Part shown: piece by piece, positions 7,587 to 16,753 of the stretch
Numbering within the stretch: the stretch's first letter is position 1
Layout of the letters: each line of letters begins with the position of its first letter
From: Paraprevotella sp.
GTDB lineage: Bacteria; Bacteroidota; Bacteroidia; Bacteroidales; Bacteroidaceae
Direction: 5' to 3'
DNA: 16,753 nucleotides
Assembly: GCA_017425765.1 (NCBI GenBank)
Contig: JAFOXE010000238.1
Span: 1-16,753 of the forward strand
Position numbers and translations under genes: made by a program
The notes under the pieces: generated by a model
What the model saw: the letters and a program-made list of their open reading frames with translations, nothing else
Database searches by the model: none
What the model was told of the DNA's origin: nothing

Positions 7587-9857
7587 TTATTTTACCTCGT
7601 CCCAGGCGGGTGGATTCTTCTTCATCAAGTGGCGTACAAAGAAATCGTAGCGTTTGTGTTCGCCAAAGGCGTCGCCCATGGTGTGTTTTCCTCCGGGCAA
7701 TACCACAAGTTCAAAATCCTTTCCTGCACGGATGAGGGCAGCAGCTACTTGCATGGTAGATGCCGGATCGACGTTATCGTCCATTTCGCCCACAACCAAC
7801 ATCAAAGGTCGGGTTAGTTTATGGGCATTCTCTACGTTCGAGCTAGCAATGTAACTACTATCTACAGGATAGCCCATCCACTGTTCGTTCCACCATATTT
7901 TGTCCATACGGTTATCGTGGCATCCGCAACTGGAGTAGGCCGCTTTGTAAAACTCAGGATGGAACAAAACTGCTGCTGTCGACTCTTGTCCACCGGCTGA
8001 TGCACCATATATACCCACATTGTTGAGGTCCATATAGGGATATTTCGCTGCAGCTGCACGCATCCACTCCATGCGGTCGGGAAATCCGGCATCCTTAAGA
8101 TTCTTGTAGCATACGTCCTCAAATTTTTTCCCGCGATATGAGGTACCCATAGCATCCAATTGCACCACGATAAACCCTAATTCAGCTAACGCTGTCATGT
8201 TGTGATTATACGAAAGGAAACTTTTGGGTGTATAAGCATCGCCGGGTCCGGCATATATGTACTCGATAATTGGGTAGCTGCGGTTGGGATCGAAGTTCGT
8301 AGGACGTTGAATCAATCCCCACATCATTGTTTTTCCATCGCGTCCCGGAGCTGCAAACACCTCCGGCATTTGCCATCCTTGTTCCACAAGACGGCTGATA
8401 TCAGCGCAGGATATGATCTGCGTTTCTTCAGGATTCTCTACACTTCGCAACACCGTTACAGGGGCTTGGTCTGCTCGCGAATACGTGTCAATAAGGTATG
8501 TGAAATCTTCGTTAAACTGCACATCATGGTTCCCATTTTCAGGTGTTAGGCATTTCATGTTTTTGCCGTCAAGCCCGATGCTGTAGTAGTGAATCAAATA
8601 TGGATCTTCGTTAGGATTTACTCCGCTTGCGGTAAAATAAATTTTGCCTTTGGTTTCGTCCACTTTTACAACTCGTCTTACTACCCATTCACCACGAGTA
8701 ATTTGTTTCACAACCTTGGCCTTTTCCCAATCATATAAGTATAGGTGGTTCCAATTGTCGCGTTCGCTCATCCATAGCATCTCTCGTTCGTCTTTAAGCG
8801 GATGGCGGAAGTATCTATTGTAGTTTACGAATGTGTTACTTTTTTCTTCTATCACGGTACGTATAGCCCCGCTTGTGGCATCCATTTCCAACACTCGGTA
8901 TATTTGATGTCCTCGTTGGTTGTATTCAAACACCACTTTCGTACCCTCCTTGTTCCATCTTGGACCACGTAAATCGTATTGGTGTGAAAAAAGTTCCGTG
9001 GAGGGTGTAATCGTTTTGCCGGCATCTACATCAAACACGCACGGCACTTTGAATCTGAGTTCATCACCCGGCTTGGCATATTCTTGTTTATGTAGAATAG
9101 GTTGCAGTTGAGTTCGTGGAGCACTTTCCACATAATATACATAGCGTTTTTCTGCGGGGCGGATGCGGTTTCCGCAGATTTTGCGTCCATCAGCGCTCCA
9201 TTGCAGATAACTTGAGTAATAGTTGCCCGGCGTACCGTCGTTGCTTAGTGCTCTTTCGTTCTTTCCATCGACATCCGACACATACACGTTGTCGTTTTTT
9301 ATGTAAGCCACATGTTTGCCGTCCGGTGAGGGAACGGGGCGTCCGTTTTTTTCATCGTCCACTTCCATCCAATGACGCTGACGACGTGAATTTCTTTTTT
9401 GTTCCACGGCATGTTCCTTCTTTACAATCGGTGTGTTGGAACAGCTTTCTTCAACGCTCCAATGAAAGTTACGGAAAACGAAACGCAAGGTTGTGGGATT
9501 TGACGTATCGCAGTAAACATGCTCCAATCGGAGGTGCGAACGTGTGATGTTTTGCTTCATTTGAACAGAGATAGCCGAAGCTATGGAATCCATGTTAACG
9601 GCTCGGATGTCGGTCTTACCGTCTTTAAGCGTACCTACAAAATAAGCCCTGCCTTTAGGTGTATGGGTGGCGTATGAGAAGGTTTGGTTTCCGTACCAAC
9701 GAATTTCTGAGGCTTGGTCGTATACATTTCCCGAATGGAACTTACCATACGCAGAATAGGCGCGTTTATAGTCTTCTGCTGTGCCTTGGGCGCGACACAC
9801 AGCACTACTGATAAATACTCCCAAGAGCAGCCATGAGGCGAATATAAAGTTTTTCAT
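7587..9857 (-). CDS. Exported S9-family serine peptidase with DPP IV-type propeller
   Basis: A 756-residue S9 peptidase, last gene of the three-gene - strand operon. A signal peptide covers about residues 1-24 (MKNFIFASWLLLGVFISSAVCRAQ). A beta-propeller domain follows (about 30-500), including the RHWMEVDDEK segment (161-170) typical of this Bacteroidetes branch. The C-terminal alpha/beta-hydrolase domain (about 505-756) has the full triad: Ser620 in GASAGG, Asp693 in EMDDNVDP and His725 in GGKHTMGD. I see no DW-EE-type double-Glu motif in the propeller, unlike the DPP IV at 1668-3872. A strict dipeptidyl aminopeptidase specificity is therefore doubtful, and prolyl-oligopeptidase or other acyl-peptidase activity is possible. 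An in-frame TTG at 9863 would add two residues, but the ATG at 9857 gives a normal signal peptide and a 9-base gap to the upstream gene. Substrate unknown. The operon context suggests it works with the lipoprotein and the DUF6057 membrane protein. Confidence 0.88.
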   Translation of the reverse strand: MKNFIFASWLLLGVFISSAVCRAQGTAEDYKRAYSAYGKFHSGNVYDQASEIRWYGNQTFSYATHTPKGRAYFVGTLKDGKTDIRAVNMDSIASAISVQMKQNITRSHLRLEHVYCDTSNPTTLRFVFRNFHWSVEESCSNTPIVKKEHAVEQKRNSRRQRHWMEVDDEKNGRPVPSPDGKHVAYIKNDNVYVSDVDGKNERALSNDGTPGNYYSSYLQWSADGRKICGNRIRPAEKRYVYYVESAPRTQLQPILHKQEYAKPGDELRFKVPCVFDVDAGKTITPSTELFSHQYDLRGPRWNKEGTKVVFEYNQRGHQIYRVLEMDATSGAIRTVIEEKSNTFVNYNRYFRHPLKDEREMLWMSERDNWNHLYLYDWEKAKVVKQITRGEWVVRRVVKVDETKGKIYFTASGVNPNEDPYLIHYYSIGLDGKNMKCLTPENGNHDVQFNEDFTYLIDTYSRADQAPVTVLRSVENPEETQIISCADISRLVEQGWQMPEVFAAPGRDGKTMMWGLIQRPTNFDPNRSYPIIEYIYAGPGDAYTPKSFLSYNHNMTALAELGFIVVQLDAMGTSYRGKKFEDVCYKNLKDAGFPDRMEWMRAAAAKYPYMDLNNVGIYGASAGGQESTAAVLFHPEFYKAAYSSCGCHDNRMDKIWWNEQWMGYPVDSSYIASSNVENAHKLTRPLMLVVGEMDDNVDPASTMQVAAALIRAGKDFELVVLPGGKHTMGDAFGEHKRYDFFVRHLMKKNPPAWDEVK

Positions 9858-9866
9858 ATACAAAGA

Positions 9867-11366
9867 TTATTTTCGACCCGAGTAAATTGCTTTTCGGGCT
9901 TCTTTTTTCATGTTCTTGGCCAAGGTTTGAGCCGATACCGTAACCTTTCCTTTCATAAATTCAGGAATGTTATAACTGCGTAGCATGTTGCGATGATGTT
10001 CCGGATTTTTTTGAGGAAGTTCAAATGCTTTTCGTGGCATTCCCGAACTGTCGATGAAAGCAAAGAACGGACGGGTGAAATTTCCGTCGTTTCGGCGACT
10101 GCTTACCACCATCCAGCGTCCGTTGCTGCTCCACGAGTGGTAACTTTCTACATCAGCCGAATTCATTTCCGTAAGCGGTTTTACATTCCCTGTTTGAAGG
10201 TCGAGCATATAAAGGTCGGCATCCTTATGCCAAATGTGGAACACGCCAAATTCTCCCATCGTAAATACTAAGAACTTTCCATCTGGCGAAATACGAGGAA
10301 GTGTGGCACTTTTGTCCATGGACGCCGCGTCGAACACCATTTCACGTGGCCCGAATTTTAGCGTCTGTATATCAAATGACTTACGATATAGCGAATATTT
10401 TATATTCTTGTAGTTGCGAATCAATTCGTATTCTAAAGTCGTGGTATCTTTCTTCTCGTAGTGTGCCGAACAATAGTATAAATACTTGCCATCCGGGCTC
10501 CACCATGGAAAACATTCCATTTCAGCAGAGTCTTGTGCCACGGTATATACTCGGTTATTTTCTAAATCATACAGAATCAAATCACTTTGGGTATCTTGTA
10601 CTTCCACCTTCTGTAAATCGCGGGTATGAAAGCTTTGTCCTGTTAGGTTGGTGGAGTAAGCGATGAATTTTGCTGTGGGATGCCATGCGGGATATACACC
10701 TGCCGATATCGTAGAGTCGGTTTTTAAGTTTATTTTTTGAATATTTCCGTCGTAGTTGATGAGCGTTCCACCGTGTGCCTGACGGCCGTGAAATTGCATT
10801 CTGTTTGGGTTGTAGTTCTGATAGGAATGGCAATTGATACATTGCCCATCTTTTTCGTTCGACGTCAACATGTTGCTGAAGATGATGCTTTCCTCAAAGT
10901 CAGATAGGTTTCTTTGGCAGATCACAAGGTTTTCATATGCCACATACGAAGGTGCTATAAGTCGGTAGGATAGATAAGAATCAATGGAATCAGATTTTAC
11001 CCACATCGTGAAAGGGGTGAATCGTTGCCATGATTTCCCATTACGTACATATATTTCAATGTCTATTTGATTGTTTATGGCACTTTCTGTAATAGTGCGC
11101 CATGTGTTTATGTCGTGACAAACATTTTGACCTTTAATCGTCCACACACCGCCTGGAGTCGTAAACTGCGTAATGTATTCGTCAGCTTCCCACTCAATGC
11201 GAAAGTTCATTGGGGCTATATTGCATGGTATGGTTACGTCGGTATAGTCGGGATATATTGAGGGCTTGTTTTGCACCTTCTCATATTGTTGAGGCACTTT
11301 GACTTCACATGCAGTCATCAAACTGATAAGAGCCAGACCGAAAATAAGTTTTATATAGATGCGCAT
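9867..11366 (-). CDS. Lipoprotein with one CXXCH haem-c motif and a TolB/PD40-like propeller
   Basis: A 499-residue exported protein of unknown function. The signal peptide ends in SLMTAC, with Cys20 as the probable lipidation site, followed by Glu21-Val22. Residues about 30-165 form a region I cannot assign. At 176-180 is CINCH, the classical CXXCH site for covalent haem c, inside a cysteine- and histidine-bearing stretch (about 164-201) with possible distal ligands Met190, His193 or His198. Four PD40/WD40-like blade motifs follow: AWHPTAKFIAYS (227-238), WWSPDGKYLYYCS (288-300), RISPDGKFLVFT (358-369) and SWSSNGRWMVVSS (411-423). A basic tail (KNMKKEARKA) ends the protein. The start at 11366 lies 3 bases after the DUF6057 stop and the stop lies 9 bases before the peptidase start, so translation is probably coupled. 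Haem attachment is inferred from the motif; redox sensing, electron transfer or a purely structural role all remain open. Confidence 0.82.
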   Translation of the reverse strand: MRIYIKLIFGLALISLMTACEVKVPQQYEKVQNKPSIYPDYTDVTIPCNIAPMNFRIEWEADEYITQFTTPGGVWTIKGQNVCHDINTWRTITESAINNQIDIEIYVRNGKSWQRFTPFTMWVKSDSIDSYLSYRLIAPSYVAYENLVICQRNLSDFEESIIFSNMLTSNEKDGQCINCHSYQNYNPNRMQFHGRQAHGGTLINYDGNIQKINLKTDSTISAGVYPAWHPTAKFIAYSTNLTGQSFHTRDLQKVEVQDTQSDLILYDLENNRVYTVAQDSAEMECFPWWSPDGKYLYYCSAHYEKKDTTTLEYELIRNYKNIKYSLYRKSFDIQTLKFGPREMVFDAASMDKSATLPRISPDGKFLVFTMGEFGVFHIWHKDADLYMLDLQTGNVKPLTEMNSADVESYHSWSSNGRWMVVSSRRNDGNFTRPFFAFIDSSGMPRKAFELPQKNPEHHRNMLRSYNIPEFMKGKVTVSAQTLAKNMKKEARKAIYSGRK

Positions 11367-11369
11367 AGC

Positions 11370-13226
11370 TTAGTTGGTTTTAATGTTACGTACTAGGAAA
11401 TAGTAGTAGAAGAAGGTATTGCCAAATTGCGGATAGAAGGCCACAGCTTTCTGCTCCTCACTCATGGTGCCACACTTTTGGTTGAACTCCATGAATGCCT
11501 TGTAAGTGGCTTTCACTTCCGGGTCGAACGGCATTTTGCTGATGTCCACTTTGTTTTCAAGTTGTCCATACAGATAAACGGCTTCTTGATAATGTCGAGG
11601 CATAGTCCTCTCCTTTTCGTGTAAATTGGCGTAGTGGAAAAAACGTGGCCAAAACAAGTCTATATCCTTCAAGAGCATGGCAGAAATAAGTGTTTGCTCT
11701 TGATATAGGGGATCTTCCCCATGTCCTCTAGCAAAGCTGTTCAGCAGATACAATTCTACCAATGTGTTGTCACCATCCAGTTGGTCGCCATAGTTCATCA
11801 TGTGGGTGATAGGACCTAATTCTTCATCGTTTTTGATTAAATCGGGGCGATGAAGTAACGATTCGTATTTCTTAGCCTTATCGCCATGGAACAAGGTTTG
11901 TTTCAATATTTGGATGTATTTCTTGGCCACTTCCCAATCCTCATTGAGCAGTGCAGTTTTGGTCATCACTTTCAAATTTTCTATACTCCAACCAAATTCC
12001 ACACAATCCTCCATGCACCAGCGGTAGGCAAAATTACATTTTCCATAGTGCATATACAGTTGCTTGCCACCGGTTTGTGCCATTCGTACTCCAAAGTCCG
12101 CCTTAGGAGTTGTGCCACCCTCTGGATATGTAAACATCTCGTCGCCCGCTTTACCCATACGGAATAGGGCAAGATTACGATTCATTACGATAAGTCGGGT
12201 GGGAGCACCACCGGAGCCATCTCGTGCAATGCGTAGCACTGTGTTCCAGTCGGCTTCTTCTATGGCACGCGCCATTTTCAACTCTTTCTTAAAATTATGG
12301 TCTTCGTACCAGCGTAGGCTTACGCCCCAAACAACAAGAGCCATTAAACACAATTGAACAGCACCGCACATCCATGCGGGGGATTTCCAGCGTGTAGGAA
12401 TACCTACTGCCACAAGCGGCAACCATGCCACGAACATGGCGTAGTAGGCATATTTGAATTCTGTCAGTATCGTTTCGCCCACTTGAAGGCATGGCATACC
12501 GGCTACATATACAAATTCGCCGGCCGTCTGCTGGTAGATGAAAGCAGCTGCACACGGCACAAGAGCTGTGCTCAACAGAGCTATTATCGTGTTCGCTATG
12601 CGTGTGTTCCATTTTGCGCTTTCTTCGATTAGGTTCAGCAGAGCCATGTATAATGTTCCTGCAAAACTCCATGCACCAAAGAGTGCATATCCGGCTGCTG
12701 CCCATAATATGGTCCATGTCAAACGCAGTCCGTTTCGGTAGGGCAACAGTCGCCAGATCCATAGCGATGCGGCCGAAAAAAACATTCCCAACGTAGGTAC
12801 AAAGATATAGCCTGCCAACTTAACATAGAAGATAAAATAGCCTGTCTGTACAATAGCGGCCAACAGGGCTGCCGGAAGAACAAGCAGAAGTCCGAACCAC
12901 CGTACCGGAAGTCGAAATGCTTGAGATACCATCCATAAAGTAGCCCACCACAACAACACAAGTAGTAGAATTCCCACTTGCGGAATGTATAATATTTGGG
13001 TGCAAAAGGCACCCATCCACGACAAACTTCCTCCGGGGTAGGTGGCCAGCTGTTCATAGAATTGTGCGGTGGGCAGAAACAGGTTTAGCTCTTGGGCGCG
13101 AAACAGAAATTCGCTTTCGCCTCCTAATCCTTTAAGGCCCACAACGAGCAATATACACATCAAAATCAGGTGCCCACCAATGGTTTGCCACATGGGCGAC
13201 ATTTTACTCCATAGTTTTATGTTCAT
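11370..13226 (-). CDS. DUF6057-type polytopic membrane protein with large soluble C-terminal region
   Basis: A 618-residue inner-membrane protein matching, from recall, the Bacteroidetes family DUF6057 (function unknown). About eight hydrophobic segments can be seen near residues 17-35, 74-100, 109-128, 130-155, 168-195, 212-231, 258-277 and 285-304. Between the first two is a roughly 40-residue polar loop containing EFLFRAQELNLFLPTAQFYE and YPGG. Residues about 308-618 are soluble and predominantly helix-like, with short repeated helical stretches (for example NEDWEVAKKYIQIL, 428-441) that resemble TPR-type packing; this is inference. The N-terminus is basic, suggesting a cytoplasmic start. 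It is the first gene of a three-gene operon and begins about 65 bases after a TACCTTTG box. The next gene starts 3 bases after its stop. It may anchor or energise a complex with the downstream haem lipoprotein and S9 peptidase, but no direct evidence shows this. Confidence 0.82.
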   Translation of the reverse strand: MNIKLWSKMSPMWQTIGGHLILMCILLVVGLKGLGGESEFLFRAQELNLFLPTAQFYEQLATYPGGSLSWMGAFCTQILYIPQVGILLLVLLWWATLWMVSQAFRLPVRWFGLLLVLPAALLAAIVQTGYFIFYVKLAGYIFVPTLGMFFSAASLWIWRLLPYRNGLRLTWTILWAAAGYALFGAWSFAGTLYMALLNLIEESAKWNTRIANTIIALLSTALVPCAAAFIYQQTAGEFVYVAGMPCLQVGETILTEFKYAYYAMFVAWLPLVAVGIPTRWKSPAWMCGAVQLCLMALVVWGVSLRWYEDHNFKKELKMARAIEEADWNTVLRIARDGSGGAPTRLIVMNRNLALFRMGKAGDEMFTYPEGGTTPKADFGVRMAQTGGKQLYMHYGKCNFAYRWCMEDCVEFGWSIENLKVMTKTALLNEDWEVAKKYIQILKQTLFHGDKAKKYESLLHRPDLIKNDEELGPITHMMNYGDQLDGDNTLVELYLLNSFARGHGEDPLYQEQTLISAMLLKDIDLFWPRFFHYANLHEKERTMPRHYQEAVYLYGQLENKVDISKMPFDPEVKATYKAFMEFNQKCGTMSEEQKAVAFYPQFGNTFFYYYFLVRNIKTN

Positions 13227-13290
13227 CTTTCTTTATCGGTTTTCCTTATAAGGTAAATTGCGTGCAAGTGTATCGGCACATAAGCACATC

Positions 13291-13298
13291 CAAAGGTA
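13291..13298 (-). promoter_or_regulatory. Bacteroidetes -7 box (TACCTTTG) for the three-gene operon
   Basis: On the - strand this reads TACCTTTG, an exact TAnnTTTG match, 64 bases before the ATG at 13226. No good -33 partner is visible. It is the only promoter-like signal I find for the operon, and the inner gaps of 3 and 9 bases leave no room for others. Confidence 0.5.
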
Positions 13299-13371
13299 CG
13301 AATTAACTGTAGATTATGTATAATTTTTACCTATTTTTTATAAAAAGTGGGCGTGCACGGTTGTTCCTTAG

Positions 13372-16602
<3,231 letters not shown>

Positions 16603-16637
16603 TCGTTCGCAGCCGTCTCGAACATATAGTTTTTGTG

Positions 16638-16669
16638 GCGCCTTCCGACTTGCGGAAGGCGCTTTTTTT
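16638..16669 (+). terminator. Strong intrinsic terminator after the beta-galactosidase gene
   Basis: A perfect 10-bp GC-rich stem (GCGCCTTCCG at 16638-16647, its complement at 16653-16662) with a 5-base loop is followed by seven T residues (16663-16669). It begins 35 bases after the stop codon. The last 84 bases of the window hold no gene that I can support. Confidence 0.95.
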
Positions 16670-16753
16670 GTATTTGCCATTGGGCAGCGTGGATGTGGTG
16701 CACATCTGCGGGTAGAATCAAAATTAGAGCCTGTTTCTAGGAGTTTCTTGAAT

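Noticed and set aside
7530..7817. Small plus-strand open frame of 95 codons after the GH105 gene
   Set aside because: It runs through two terminators' downstream region and then into the antisense of the S9 peptidase; no promoter or recognisable product.
16717..16753. Sequence GAGCCTGTTTCTAGGAG near the right edge as the end of an insertion sequence
   Set aside because: It faintly recalls IS terminal repeats, but only one end would be inside the window and no transposase or target duplication is visible.

Overview
The window looks like a Bacteroidales chromosome segment, probably from a gut- or mouth-associated relative of Bacteroides or Prevotella. The evidence is the promoter style (TAnnTTTG -7 boxes before most transcription units), the absence of strong Shine-Dalgarno sequences, and the gene families (GldB, secreted S9 peptidases, DUF6057, GH105-DUF4861, exported GH2). 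The genus cannot be fixed from the sequence. I see no rRNA, tRNA, CRISPR array, complete mobile element or integration site. No gene-free stretch exceeds 300 bases; the longest is 13227-13455.

Left part (1-5000): a GldB-type gliding-motility/envelope protein, cut by the left edge, is followed after 5 bases by an RsmI-like tetrapyrrole-methylase-fold methyltransferase. Both are on +. A long perfect inverted repeat separates them from a convergent dipeptidyl-peptidase IV gene on -. Divergent from DPP IV, with its own promoter, is a radical SAM protein of the TIGR01212/YhcC type.

Middle (5000-7560): a single exported two-domain enzyme, GH105 plus DUF4861, sits in its own transcription unit with a clear terminator. 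It likely trims unsaturated uronic acids from pectin- or AGP-type oligosaccharides.

Right-middle (7515-13298, all on -): a tight three-gene operon with gaps of 3 and 9 bases. In transcription order it encodes a polytopic membrane protein with a large soluble tail (DUF6057), a lipoprotein combining one CXXCH haem-c motif with a TolB/PD40-like propeller, and a second exported S9 serine peptidase. It starts at a TACCTTTG promoter and ends at a hairpin. No function is established for this set as far as I know, and it is the best candidate here for an undescribed envelope system.

Right end (13383-16669): divergent from that operon is an exported GH2 beta-galactosidase of full LacZ architecture, with a TAACTTTG promoter and a textbook intrinsic terminator. 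Neither glycosidase gene has SusC/SusD, sensor or regulator genes beside it in this window, so they look like stand-alone enzymes rather than parts of a classical polysaccharide utilisation locus. Overall the window is dominated by exported proteins: two serine exopeptidase-type enzymes, two glycosidases, a lipoprotein, and probably GldB.
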